This document shows, in pieces, positions 26,578 to 39,236 of a stretch of 64,000 nt of DNA (positions within the stretch are counted from its first letter, which is position 1; each line of letters opens with the position of its first letter). The position numbers and the translations under genes were made by a program. Source of the DNA: Nautilus pompilius (lineage: Eukaryota; Mollusca; Cephalopoda; Nautilida; Nautilidae); contig JACATO010000201.1 in assembly GCA_018389105.1 (NCBI GenBank), positions 23,082 to 87,081 on the forward strand. The letters run 5' to 3'. A model generated the notes under the pieces. The model was not told the DNA's origin. It saw nothing but the letters and a program-made list of their open reading frames with translations, and ran no database searches.

Positions 26578-26757
26578 TAAACTCATGATGTCGAAAGAGG
26601 ATTTTTGCACATTATTACTGTCTACTATCAGAATAGAACACCTGTATTTTTTCTTTATTTCCCTTCCCTATGGTGGTACTGTATTTATAAGCACCTCACT
26701 GATCTTCATGCAGATAATGATAATGTTAAAAAAATATTTCTGATTTAATAATGCCAG

Positions 26758-26839
26758 TGATGATGATGATGATGAAGATTATTATTATTATTATTATTAT
26801 TATTTTTTTTTTTTTTTTTTTTTTTTTTTTATTATTATT
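26758..26839 (+). repeat. Compound (ATG)n-(ATT)n-poly(T) tract
   Basis: TGATGATGATGATGA passes into an ATT run, then a poly(T) of about 28 bases, then three further ATT units. Confidence 0.95.
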
Positions 26840-27382
26840 GAAAAAGAATGAATTGAAAGGTTTTTAAGGTCGATCACTAAAATTTTTATTCTATCTATAA
26901 TTATATAATTATTTATTCACTAATCAGTTTACTTCATTATTTAATTTTCATTTATTATGTCCAGTTTTCCTCCCATTTGCTATATAATTCTTGTTTGCAC
27001 CAAAAGCTATAGTTAGCTCTTTCTACTTCCTTTCCTCTCTTGGTTCTGTACGTAGGTTTTTCTTTTGTTTTAATGGGATGGTTTACATTTTTGTAAATAA
27101 AAAGATCCCGAAGTGGTTTTACACGATCAGAAGAGACTTTTGATTCCTGTTGTACTGCTTGGTTTTCCTTATATGTTGATAAACTTCGTCGGCCATTCTT
27201 TCTCGATCAGTCAAATAAGAGGCATTAACCATGCATAGAATAAGGAATGTCTTCGAAAATGTTCTCCTGCATGCAAGCTGCATCTTTGTTTTATTATTGA
27301 TGACTGAGTTTAAGAACCCAAAAGATAATCCATTCACTGTAATAAAATGTCATTTACAACGGCTTGTATTTAATATCGTCTC

Positions 27383-28860
27383 AAGAGCAAGTAAAGATAG
27401 TCTTTTTGAAACTTTTATGTTAGTCTTTAAAGATGAAGTAAAGATGGACTATGATTCTTCTTGTCAGTTATTAAAGATGAAGTAAACACGGCCTTTCGTA
27501 GTCATTAAAATAAATTAAAGTCGGCTTTCGTTTCGTTTTTGTGGGTGTGTGAAAATTAAGTAGACCTATTTCGTTTCTTTATGGCTCTTCATGTCAATCT
27601 CGAAGGATTCATTGATTAATTCCGATCTGTAGTCATTATATCAGCTATTAAATGAGACGTGTAAATGGCTTTTGATTCTTTATGTCAGCTATTAAAGAGA
27701 TGGTTTTTGGTTTTTCATGTCAGTCTATAGGGATTTTTAAAATTTGTCATTTTCTTTATTATGTATGTTCTTAAAGATAAGATAAAGACGGCCTTCAGTT
27801 TTTTCTGACAGTCATTAGATATAAAGTAAGAACGACCTTGGATTCTCTATGACAGTAAGTTCTTAAATATTCAATAAAAACGGCTTTTCGTTATTTTTGT
27901 CAGTTTGTAAAGAAGTAAAGACGTTCCTTGCTTTATGGTTGATTCTTCATTTAAGTCTTTAAAGATCAATTAATGTCGGACTATGTTTAATTATATTAGT
28001 CATAAATATGAAATATAGACGTCATTCGGTTCTTAATGTCTGTCTTCAAAGATAAATTAAAGACGGCCTTTGTTTTTTATGACATTCTTTAGAAATAAAG
28101 TAAAGGCGGTCTGTGGCTCTTAATTTCAGACTTCAATGATAAACCAAAGATTCCTTTGTTCTTTATGCCTGCCACTAAAAATGAAATGAAGACGGACTTT
28201 GGTTTTAATATTAGTTTTCAGAGATAAAGTAAAGACGGAGTTGGTTCTCAACATCAAGGATGAAGATAAAATGGTCCTTGTTTTTGTGTAAGCCACTAAA
28301 TATGAACTAGTCTTCAATGATAAAGTGAAGATAACATTTTATTCTTGATGATAATCTACAAAGATAAAGTAAACATGGCCTTTATTTCTTTATGTCACTC
28401 ATTAAAAAAGGAAGTAAAGACGAACTTTGGTTCGTAGTGTCAATCTTCAAACATAAAGTAAAGATGGTATGTGGTTTGTAATGTCAGTTTTCAAAGAAAA
28501 GTTAAAGATACTGTTTTCTTTGTCAGCTACTAAAGATGAAGAACAGTTTATGGCTCTTAATTTCTGTTTTTTAAAGATTACCGGTAGTAAATGTAGCCTT
28601 TGTCTTTTATCTCAAACATCAAAGATGAAGTGTTCTAATATTAGTTTTCAAAGATAACTAAGGAAGACTTTCGTTCTTTTTATTTTATCCATTAAGATAA
28701 ATTAAAGACAGCCTTTGTTTCATAATGACAGTTTCAAAGATAAAGTAAAGATAACCTTTGATTTTTTGTCAGTAGTTAAAGATGAAGTATAGGTGGCCTT
28801 TGCTTCGTAGTGCCAGTTTTCGAGAATAAAGTAAAGATGAGTTTTACTTTGTTTTTGTTA
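27383..28860 (+). repeat. Degenerate minisatellite, about 45-60-bp unit
   Basis: About 30 diverged copies of a unit resembling AAAGATAAAGTAAAGACGGC then CTTTGGTTCTTWATGTCAGTC. Conserved cores are AGTAAAGA-GG-CTTTG and TGTCAG. Spacing varies from about 44 to 60 bp. Partial units can be followed from 27383 to about 28850. Short frames in the region (for example 27231-27485 and 28469-28657) follow the repeat and are not treated as genes. Confidence 0.85.
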
Positions 28861-29682
28861 GTATAGTTGATATAAAGATGATTTTCATGTTGTGTTCTTT
28901 CTAGCCATTATATCTATTTTATTTAAAATAAATCATAGATTTTAGTTTATTTAATCATCATTTAGGGAAGACTTTCAGTGCAGAAAAAATGTCTTGAATA
29001 GATATGAAAGTGACAGGAAAATTCGTTAAGGAGATAGAGAGAATATGGTGAAAAGAATTGAACCTTTTGGTGTAGTTCTGACATGTACTTTAAAAAATAT
29101 TAGAATCTTCCAACCCCATGGTAACTAAATGATTTCTGAGATTCCGTCAAAATGTTATCTGTTTCCTGTCTACTCCTCGTCAGAAAGCACGCACTCAGTC
29201 GATTTGATGTCCAGGAGATAACTTTTGGATTGGAGATATATTTTAGCTGCTTAAATACTTAACTCTAGCTAGAAAAGGTATTCAGAAAGATCATTTTTCC
29301 GTAAAATGATGGCAGAGAATTTAATTTTTTAATTTTTTTTTTCTTTTGAAACGTGGATTTGAAAATGTTAAACGATGTGATGTCTGAACAGCGACAGACC
29401 GTTCGGTTTGGTTGGGTTGGTTGTCACATCGCTTTTTTTTTCATTCTGTTTCATCGATGAAGAAGGTTTGCACACCTGACAGTCGGCCTATGTTCGTTGG
29501 ATTCTCGCTACCCACCATTAACTATAATCTCCTAGTGAAAACACTTTGTACTCACGGCTTCTGTTTAATGGTCGTCAAAGATGAAAAGACAGGATAAACA
29601 CGAAGAAATAGTAGACAAGAATCGTCAAAGTTGAGAGAGAAGATACATCGTTCGTTGGTCAAGATCTTACTCCGGTTTGCGT

Positions 29683-29686
<4 letters not shown>
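28861..29686. other. Unique non-coding sequence
   Basis: Nothing recognised apart from a T-rich run near 29320-29345. Confidence 0.4.

Positions 29687-29723
<37 letters not shown>
29687..29723 (+). repeat. (AG)n microsatellite
   Basis: About 18 AG units without interruption. Confidence 0.96.
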
Positions 29724-29724
<1 letters not shown>

Positions 29725-31148
29725 GGCTGACAGTAATCTGACTCTGTCCAGCGAACAATTAACGACTGCTTTCACCCGCTTTCTGACATCCTATTCTTTA
29801 ATTAAGATCAATCGTCTTCACCTCTGACTTTCATTCAGGTCAGCTGGTGATTCTTAAGAGAGGAAATGTCTGCACTTTCTCGTCCCACTACCACACAGAC
29901 CTGCTGAACTCGCATTTAACCTAAATCTTCTAATTGGAGGAAATTGTTCTTATCTGCAGATTACCAGGCAGATATACTACATGAAGCAGATAGCTAGCTT
30001 CTCCCGGGAAGGATTGTCTGCCCTTGAAATGTGTGTTCTTTAATGTTCTTGGAGATTTAGCGCCTGGAGCGATAAAATTAACACGTTTGTAAAACAGTAA
30101 TGACCCGCTAGCTCTCTGGTTGCTAGGAAACACCGACCACGTGTTCTAATGGCGTATCAAACGCCTTCGTTTCTACAGTCTTATTTTTTGCTATACAAAC
30201 TATAGAAAAGTTGGCATGGCAACAATTCAAAGACGAAAGTGAAAACTACAATTATGTAAATAAATATGTAAACAAAGCTAATCTGTAAGATACCTTTTAC
30301 CGCTCCAGCTATCGATGGATTACAAAAAAGAAACGAAAAGAAATCCGTGAGAAAAAATAATTTTAAATAATCAAAATATTCTGACAAAAATAAAAAATGT
30401 TTTATGCGTCGTAAAAAGTATGTTAAAAGCATCAGATCTTCCGATAAAAACTAGCTCACGTATTTCGGATACATCACTTTCTATGCCTCTGTTGACAGGA
30501 TATATACTGTATATTGTTGCATGCAAATACCATAGACAGAGTCTGCAATTATAAAATCAAACCTCAGGCTACTCTCTGTAATGAGAACAGATTCTTAGCT
30601 ATATTTGTTACTGGAAGAGAAAACAGAGCAGCTGTTGCCAAGATAACGGCGGATAAAATCGAAAAAAGGCACTAGGAGGATAAGATAATGCAAATAATAA
30701 TTCTTTTTTTAAAAAAAAAACGAAATACTCGTGTGTGTATAAAGTATTCATTAAACTAATTAGTTCACGTGATTATAACGATGTACAAATTAAAATATTC
30801 TCTTAGTTTTCTCTTTCCCTACTTTAAATGTATTTGTTATTCCAGTGAACATTATTCACAGAAGGCCGCGAGCGCAAATTCGATTCTGAATTTTACTATA
30901 AAAAAAGAAAAGAAAATGTAAAGATTCTCCATACCTCAAAGTAACGTTTAGTTGTTTTTCAGAACTATTCTGTACAGCAAACTCTGACTAATAACGATGG
31001 AACCACTTTAGATCTTTGCGAAGAAATTGTCAAAGGAGGGAGAAGCGTTCGAAACACGTTCTTTGTGGGTGCCAGACAAGAGAACAAAAGAAATTAAAGT
31101 TTGACTTGATAACTAGACATTCCCCCAGACACAATGATATCAACAAGT
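29724..31148. other. Unique non-coding sequence
   Basis: No gene was recognised. It contains an X-box-like site at 30119 and an A-rich run near 30711-30722. Confidence 0.4.
30119..30131 (+). promoter_or_regulatory. X-box-like motif next to an E-box
   Basis: GTTGCTAGGAAAC resembles the imperfect inverted repeat bound by RFX transcription factors. CACGTG follows about 8 bp later. This is a motif match only. Confidence 0.2.
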
Positions 31149-31183
31149 TTCTCTCTCTCTCTCGTCTCTCCTCTCCTCTCCTC

Positions 31184-31248
<65 letters not shown>

Positions 31249-31249
31249 G
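31149..31249 (+). repeat. (CT)n microsatellite with interruptions
   Basis: About 100 bp of CT with CTCCTCTCC interruptions at the left and single-base breaks. Serine/leucine- or arginine/glutamate-rich frames here are artefacts. Confidence 0.96.
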
Positions 31250-32064
31250 TCAACCGTCTGTGACATCTCGTTGCTTGAAACTCCTTTAGCTAGATGCTAG
31301 AGGCGGCGGATACATCGTCACAAAGGAAGCGGCAACTGTTGTCCAGCTCTTGCAAAATAGCTCGAAAAATAAATCTCGTCTCTCTGCATCAATTCTGACG
31401 GACTACACAACGATTCCACGACAATGGTACTGTTGTAAGGCGCAGAAACAAGACTAATTTGGAATTGTCGCATTTTTTTTAAAGGAAGTCAGCTACTGTG
31501 GTTCCATCTACCCTTCCTCCAAAACGTGTTTAACTGAGTTTTTTGGATTAAATCAATTAATTCTATTTTTAACACTTAATTACGTATTATATTGAATTAA
31601 TTTTTACATCTAACTTTACATTACTAATTTAACATTAAATTACCTTTATTTTCTAACTTTAGTAAATTAGTTTTTCCTTAAAACGATTCAGTATATAATT
31701 TAAAATAATTCCATTTTATAGTCGTATAATTTATACAGCAACAGCATAGATCATTTTTAACAATTTGAATTTGGAGTGGAATAAAAATTCTGTCAGCTTT
31801 ATAATTTCATTTCACACCTTAAGATGTTGTTTTCTTTGCTTGCTGAACATAGATTACATCCAGAGGGTTACATCACCCAGTTTTGAAATCCGTACCATTT
31901 TTGTAAATAAGTAAGCAGATCACGATGTGTGCATAATCATTTAATAGCGAGTGGCAACATTAGATATCTTACGGATTTGGTTTAGTTAGCTTTTCAGAGA
32001 TGAAAGGGTTAAAACTTGCGTAGCAAGTCAGTAACAGTAAACCTCGCCGGTAAAACCAGGCTCA
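31250..32064. other. AT-rich non-coding sequence
   Basis: Nothing recognised; strongly AT-rich from about 31550 to 31800. Confidence 0.45.
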
Positions 32065-32108
32065 CTATTATTATTATTATTATGAATTATTATTATTATT
32101 ATTATTAT

Positions 32109-32153
<45 letters not shown>

Positions 32154-32154
32154 A
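32065..32154 (+). repeat. Compound (ATT)n-(AGT)n microsatellite
   Basis: ATT units with one GAA break, passing into about 15 perfect AGT units. Confidence 0.96.
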
Positions 32155-33132
32155 TAATTTAAGAGCAAAAGTAGAACCGCTAATAAGTTTATTTTTCTAA
32201 CCCACTCTGCCACAGCGATACGTCATAGGGTGTTTCTTTCCTCAGCCGTTCTCTGTAATAACGTGAAACAAAAGGGTTTTGTTATCACTGAAAGCTTCTC
32301 ATGTGTTAGTCAGTATCCGCGCTCAATGCCTATTCATTATCCGGTCATCGCCCCGAAAGTTTGTCAAAAGAAAAAGATCGGCTTTTGTCTGAGAGTCGGG
32401 AGTCTCTCGTTTTGTCAGCATAAAAAAAAAATAAGTTCTTAATACTTTTCTAAATGCATTTTAATAAGCATTCGCCGGGAAATCGATTTCTAATGCGACG
32501 TCGCTGCTTCTCTTGTTGCATTTCTTTATGCCGTGGTCTTTTTCATATCCCCCCTCCTACTCTTCTCTCTTGCCGCGAACATCGCGATTATACCCCCCCC
32601 CCCGCTTCAGACGACGACAAATTAAGTTCCACCATCAGGCCCACTTTCTTCGCTAATCACACCGGGATCAGCTGCATCAGCATCGACCTTTCAGCTATTG
32701 TTTTACGGTTGTTTTAATTTAAAAAAAAACAACAAAAAACCCCACAAATGTAACAAGGTATATGTTAGGGTGGACAGACTGTACACGGCGTCTTAATAAG
32801 GGTAAAGAGAGAGAGAGAGAGAGGACAATTTAAATATACTGTGGTGAATAATATCAGTCGGTTATTTTTTGTTTAAAGAGACTATGATCGTGTTTAGTGA
32901 TGGCGAAAACCTGCAGAACGACTTGCTGCTGTCTGTTCGGTTGCGTGAAGTGAGCGTGTAAGTAAATTCAGATCTCTTCTCTTTCTCTCAGAACTGGACC
33001 AATGATACCATCAGATTTTTTCATCTTAAACGATTTGCGTTATTTAACTGGAAATTCCCGAACTACCTGTCTGTGTTTTTTCTATGTGTTTTAATGCTGA
33101 ATACCTATTACAACTATGATTATTAGAAGGGT
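32155..33132. other. Unique non-coding sequence
   Basis: No gene was recognised. It includes a poly(C) run (32593-32603) and a short (GA)n run near 32806-32822. Confidence 0.4.
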
Positions 33133-33313
33133 AACAACCCTAAGAGAAATAGCCAGTATCCAGCAGCATTATTATTAGTAATAAGGGAGCTAATTCATGG
33201 CCCCATTTTATTAAATAACCAGAACAACCCTAAGAGAAATAGCCAGTATCCAGCAGCATTATTATTAGTAATAAAGGGAGCTAATTCATGGCCCCATTTT
33301 ATTAAATAACCAG
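33133..33313 (+). repeat. Near-perfect tandem duplication, 90 bp x 2
   Basis: Unit 1 (33133-33222) and unit 2 (33223-33313) both begin AACAACCCTAAGAGAAATAG and end ATTAAATAACCAG. The only difference I see is one additional A in unit 2 (AATAAAGGG against AATAAGGG). The near-identity implies a recent event. Confidence 0.95.
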
Positions 33314-35246
33314 AATACTCTGATCATATGTTAAAGCGAGTCTTGTTTCCGAGTGAGCGCTACAGACAACCAAAAATCCATCTTTATACGGAATTTCGTC
33401 ACATTAAAAGAAAGTAAATGCCCAGTAAATTTCATTAAACATGGCGCTCAGTAATTCTATTCTAAAGGAATCCTTCTCTGGACTAAACGTTAATGTTAGC
33501 GATGAGGAAAGATTTACGAAACGTAGGTTAAGTTGTTGAAATTTTGATACCGCCAATACGGTGATGAGAGATGTTGCAAATAAGCTTCTACTTTTCTGTT
33601 TAGAATAGTTGACTATCTTAGTACTTTTTCAAATAAACTTCTTATAGATAACCTTGTAGTTCTCGGTTTGGCTAAAGAAATCGAAATACATATATATATA
33701 TATAAAATCTCAAAAACCTACCTTTATTCTGACCGCGATACTTACAGTCGGTATCTTTGCTGTATTTATTATTCATCTTAGAGCACAAAGAGCAGAAGTA
33801 AAATTGCAAACAAAAAACAACTATTTCCCATAGCGTGTATTGTTTCTGGAAAACAAAGAATACGAGGGATAACAAGCAAGCAAACAACAAAACAGTATTA
33901 GGCAATTATGGCTAGGAGAAGTGGTTTTCTGTTCGAGGAAGTGATTTGAAACTAATCAAGATTATATCGTTTATTGCTTTTAATTTCATTGTAAAATCTT
34001 CTGGAGGAAACTCGGTTCATGTAACTCAATAATCTAAGCGAGATTCTTTGTCTGACTTTTGCTGTGGTCATGTCCAACGTTTCACGATGCCAGATCACCT
34101 ATACAGTTACCTGAAAATTGATACACCTTTTACTAAAAAAAGCAAAAAACTCTTAAAATGTTGTATCTTAAAGATTACCTACATTTTAAAAATGAAAGAT
34201 TTTTTAAACTTTAAAATGAATAAATATCGTACAAAAGGGTGAAGAGAAAACATTAATTTCAGTGTAAGCAATGAAAAAAAAAAGTTAATACGTATGTAGG
34301 AAACTTTCTGATTAATGTCAAGTTGGCTTTAGAATATATCGTTGTTAAAGTTTTAGTTACTGTGTAGATTTAAGGGAAATGAGGCCTGGAGCTTCCATTA
34401 ACAGCTGAATTAATAGTTAAAATTATTTCCGATAAATGAGGAAATTCTGTCTTTAGTTTTATTAATTCCTTTCTTGAGGTGGAAATAAACCAATCAATGA
34501 TTTACCGACGTTATTTAGAACATTGCTTTGCAGTCTTGCGTAAACTCTAGTTACCTTCCCTTAGAAATATTTGCAAGGGAGACAATCTTGTTTTAATACA
34601 TGTTGCCAAGAAAGGCAATTAGGTTTTATAACTGCAGCTAAGGTGGATAATTGACCCTCAAGAACACGCATCAAAGCCGTGCCCATGTAATGTTTTTCTC
34701 CATTCATGATGACAGTAAAACCAGGAGTTAAGAAAAATCGACCAAGAAGAAAGTCGTTCGGATATAAAGTTCTGAATTTTCGTTCAACACTTTTTTTTGT
34801 AGTAGTAGTAGTTTCATTATCTTAAAAGCGCCCAGTTCGAAATGAATGTTTCAGCCGAAGAAGAAAGCGTCCGGAAACAGTTTGTTTTCCATGGTAGACG
34901 GTGTTAAATGTTGTTAATAGGCCAATATCAGGCAGCGGACAGAACGTTGACAGACTGCTCAGAGGACCACCACATCAAAGTCGGTTGTCAGCGCGCGGGA
35001 CTGCCAAGCGGTCAGATAGCCATCTACGCTGCCATTACACATCCCAGCCCGTTCTTTTGAATTTCACCTCAGTGACCCGAGATCGCTACTTATCTTAATA
35101 GCGGTGATGTACTTAACGCTACTGTTGTGAGATTTCGTGATAGCCTTCCTCTTTTCGTAAGGTAACACGGATCTAAAGGGGGGCAGCTTGTATTGGAAAA
35201 CCGTCTTAGCAAGGACAAAAATTTGAACCCTCTCAAATATATAGTA
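33314..35246. other. Unique non-coding sequence
   Basis: No gene was recognised. A short TA run lies near 33691-33702. A loose inverted pair, GTTACCTTCCCTT (34550) and AAGGGAGACAAT (34575), resembles motifs common in molluscan intergenic DNA. Confidence 0.4.
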
Positions 35247-35500
35247 CCGGGTGAGTCAAAAGTAGCGCCAAATTCCTGTTTTTAGTGCTGTCAGTTTGTT
35301 GTTTGTTTTTGCCATTTGTATTACAGTTGAAAGGTAATTCATGGTTCAAACTTGATACAGACTTAGTAACTTTCCAAACTGTCAGTAATAACCTGCAAAA
35401 CAAAGAAGGTATTAACAACATCAAGGTAACATATTAACAACATCAACAACAACATGAGCATGACTTCCCAGAAACTTGACGCTACTTTTGACTCACCCTG
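35247..35500. mobile_element. Mariner-type MITE (254 bp)
   Basis: The left end CCGGGTGAGTCAAAAGTAGC and the right end, reverse-complemented CAGGGTGAGTCAAAAGTAGC, form terminal inverted repeats differing at one base. TA flanks both sides (35245-35246 and 35501-35502). No transposase is recognisable inside. A short ACATCAACAACAACAT-rich run lies near the right end. A non-autonomous element mobilised by a mariner-like transposase is the simplest explanation. Confidence 0.85.
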
Positions 35501-35502
35501 TA

Positions 35503-38268
35503 TATTAATTCAATGTCTATCGAATTTGTAATTCTTTCTATATCTATTTTCTTTATATGTCTGTAAGATTTTCTTTGTAATGAATTGTTTTCTTCGTTTT
35601 TTCAAAAGAAATTAATAATACGGAGTTCATCAAGCAGGATAATGCCTAACTGACTAAATCTCACTCCATAATGACATCCCTTTCGTAGACTAATCTACAT
35701 TTTGAATAATACATTTAGAAAGGGGACACAACTTTGATCGACATTTTTAAAAGGCTAGCCAAAAAACGTTAATTGTTGTACACATTTTAATATTGAAATA
35801 TTGCCAACATTGCCCTTCGTAAAACGTATTAATCGACTTTATTTAATTATTTTTTGTACTTTCCTTATAGATTTTTCTTTAGTGACTTACTTGATTTGCT
35901 TTTGTTTAGATTTGTGGAGTGGAAGATTTAGTAATTTTTTTTTAAAATGTCAGATTTAAAATAATAGATAATTTTCATTTGTCTTCTTATCCCAATATTT
36001 TGTTCTTCTTTTAACTATACTTTTAGTTTATAGCACAACAGGAACTGTGCGCCCAAAGTAAAAACAACATCAAACTTGAAATCCGACAAGTTCGACGCTC
36101 GCCAAATGCAGAAATCTACAACTTTAGCTGTACCCTTAACCTGTGGGTTTATCATAGAGTTATTGACACTGTTCACACGCTACCAGATGGCGTAAGGTGA
36201 ACTGGGGTTAAAAATAAAGACTTAGGTTTTGTCTCCTAAAAGAAAAAATGGCAGCGCGTATTATTAGGCTATGGATATGCGATACAAACCTGACTATTTA
36301 AGGGTTGGACGATGGTACTTCCTAAAGCAACAGACTGTAGATTAACTATGACCACTAAAAAGATGGACAGCTTTCGCATTATTGTGTACAACTATTTTGC
36401 AGAGAGAATTTTTACATATGCTGATGAATACTTTAATAACTTATCTGTCAATTTTAAATAATCATGGAATTACAAACTGTTTTAAACATCTGTATATTAC
36501 CACTACTATTTATGATTCATTTCAGTGCTTAAGTTACTAATTACAAATTATGAACAGAATATAAGAAATAATTAATTGGATGGTTTAATTGACACTGTGG
36601 AGTAGAAAAACGTAACAGGACGCGATCATTAAAAAATTTACTCACCACCAAACAAAACAAAGTAAAGCACGATGCACAATTATGACGCTCGCACAGTTGT
36701 TTGTGCTTTCCTTGACAGGGGATCTAATGTGTCGCCTATATATAATATATGTTTAAAAAGTATTGACATTTTAAAATTACCAAAATTCCCTTGAAACTGA
36801 TCATACAGATGTGTTGTTACAAAAGTATTACTTGTTATGAAATCAAATAAATCTGTTAAACAAGACCTGCGCATGTTCGCACCATAAAGACATCTCGAGG
36901 ATAGCATGTTATGTTTGCCTTCTGAGACAGAACCCTATTTTCTATGCAAAGGTTTTTCGCTGATGTTAGTAAATTGGAAATGTTCAATAAACAAACCTTT
37001 AATTGGCAGAATTTCCAACATTTTCGATACATATTTACTTCAGAAATAACTTTTATTCACATTAGTCTTCTCTGTTCCGACTTTCGACGAAATGTTTAGT
37101 CGAATAATAAATACTAAATATAATTTTGTTTGCTTGGAGATTTGTTATTATTTTTCTTATTATTGCTTAAAACTGCATTTTATTTTTTAGAAAATTATTT
37201 TCATTAAAAAGGTTTGTTTTACCTAGATACTGGGATAAGAAAAACTGTCATCAATGGTCACCAAATTAAGCATAAGAGATGTTTTCTTACCCTCATTTGT
37301 CTGATAATAAAGAACCATATTTATAGAAGAGCAATCAGCTAGAAAGACTTTTTTTGCACTTCATACTAATATAACTTAAAAACGGACTTTCTGGGTCATG
37401 ATGATCAGGGGAGGTTGGGATAACAACAAAAACCCTTAAAAAATTATTAACTATTTAACTAATTTTTCAACTGATAACTTTGTTGGGCAAAAACTTTAGA
37501 ATCTTTTAACGGAGCTTTTACTTAAAAGCTTTACTTTTAAATACATAAGATGATACTTATCAAGTGTGAATGAAATTGTAGCACTCATCGTATTTTCTTT
37601 ACTTTTCCTTCTCACCAGCCGCGTTAACAGTTCTGGAAGTAGAGGCAGTAAAACATTAGAGACAGATAGAAAAGTACGCGAGTGAGGGAGAAGCCGCATA
37701 GTTGGCAACCAGAAACGACAACTCACATTAGACTGAGAGGGGGGAAGCGCCTCCTTTCAACAGTTGCTATAGGAGGGATATGCAGCCATTGCGGATTGTC
37801 CCCTTTCTCGTGATTTATCCTGGCAGAAGCCTTTTGCGAGGAATCATGCATGGCGTTGCATTACTTAGATCTTTGGCGCGTGTTTCCTTTTATGTTCACG
37901 GTTCTAGTCGACTGCAGAAAACAGGTGCGTGCACACTCAGATTTCTTGTGTGGCCCGTCGTGGTCCACGCGCGATCCCTCCGTTTCGAGGCGAAATGCCC
38001 GTCATCCTCTTCTCCACGGGTCAGCGAGGCACGGACAAATTGCCGCTCGGGACAAAGCCGATTCCAAACAGCTCGCCCAAACCAACGACACACATGAGCA
38101 GTTTCACTTCTCGCTTGAGGAGCGCCAAGAGGAAAGGAAATCTCTCACGTTAAGGCTTGCAGAAATTTTGAAATGCGATCCTCAATAACCTTTAATGGCT
38201 CCTTCTAATTGATACTTTATTAAACTAAATAATTATGGCTAAAAAACTGTCAAAAAATGTCCGGACTT
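35503..38268. other. AT-rich non-coding sequence
   Basis: No gene was recognised. A GC-richer patch at 37740-38110 gives several overlapping frames of 65-112 codons on both strands, which is typical of a compositional effect. None resembles a known protein. Confidence 0.4.
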
Positions 38269-38336
38269 TGATAATAATAATAATAATAATAATAATAAAA
38301 TAATAATAATAATAATAATAATAAATAATAATAATA

Positions 38337-38368
<32 letters not shown>

Positions 38369-38370
38369 TC

Positions 38371-38410
<40 letters not shown>

Positions 38411-38411
38411 T
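38269..38411 (+). repeat. (AAT)n microsatellite
   Basis: About 45 AAT units with slips and an ATATAT break near 38338. Confidence 0.96.
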
Positions 38412-38882
38412 TCTTTACTAAACTGAATTATTAATTCACACTTTTTGACAATCTAATTAACATATAATTATAGTAATTTAAATAGCATGTTTATATAAAG
38501 GCCGTACTGATAGTTAGAGATGCAGCGTCTGTTATTTCAAGACAAAAAATTTAATATGATTTAAAGGATAACTTAAAGCAGTAGTAAAATCATCTTATTG
38601 TAAAGAGATGACAACAACAGTCATTACATCTTTAACGAATGGACAAAAAAAATATTTTTTTAAATCAAAAAAACAACCTATAGAACTGCTAACCCCGACT
38701 TTTATTTGTAGCAGGATCCTAATCACAGAAAAAGAAACATTTTTATGTCAACTTCTGATTTTAAAAAAATGTTGCTCATAACACGAAGTCGGGATCACCT
38801 CCACATTTTAATTATAATCTGTCAGCTTTTATATTCCTACTGTGAATCGGTTATATCGGCGCTGAATGCGATCAACAGAATA

Positions 38883-38951
38883 TGACGTCATTCAAACTGT
38901 TACAAAACGAGGCTTCCGACTCAACTCCACTCCCTTCTCTTCGGGTATAAA
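38883..38951 (+). promoter_or_regulatory. CRE plus TATA arrangement, possible promoter
   Basis: A perfect TGACGTCA (38883-38890) lies 55 bp upstream of TATAAA (38946-38951). The sequence about 25-35 bp beyond the TATA box is pyrimidine/CA-rich (CACACTGCACC), a plausible initiator context. No coding exon was found downstream. The nearest landmark is the duplicated segment starting at 39237. Confidence 0.25.
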
Positions 38952-39236
38952 CACGCATCCACGAACTTCCACACTGCACCACAGTTCTCTCCCCGTTATT
39001 CCAGCTTGAATTAAATATATACATTTAAAAAAATAAAATTTATATAATAATAGCTCTTCGGTCTGAGAATATTATTTCTTTAATTCATTTCAGCTATTGA
39101 ACGTACCATATACGGCTTTTGACCGGAGCCAGATTTTAAGATGCGATACTGTCATAAAAATAAACCAATTATACACGCCAACGTTTTTGTCTTGGTTATC
39201 TCCCCTATTTTATGCCAGCCCCCCCCCTTTTAAAGT

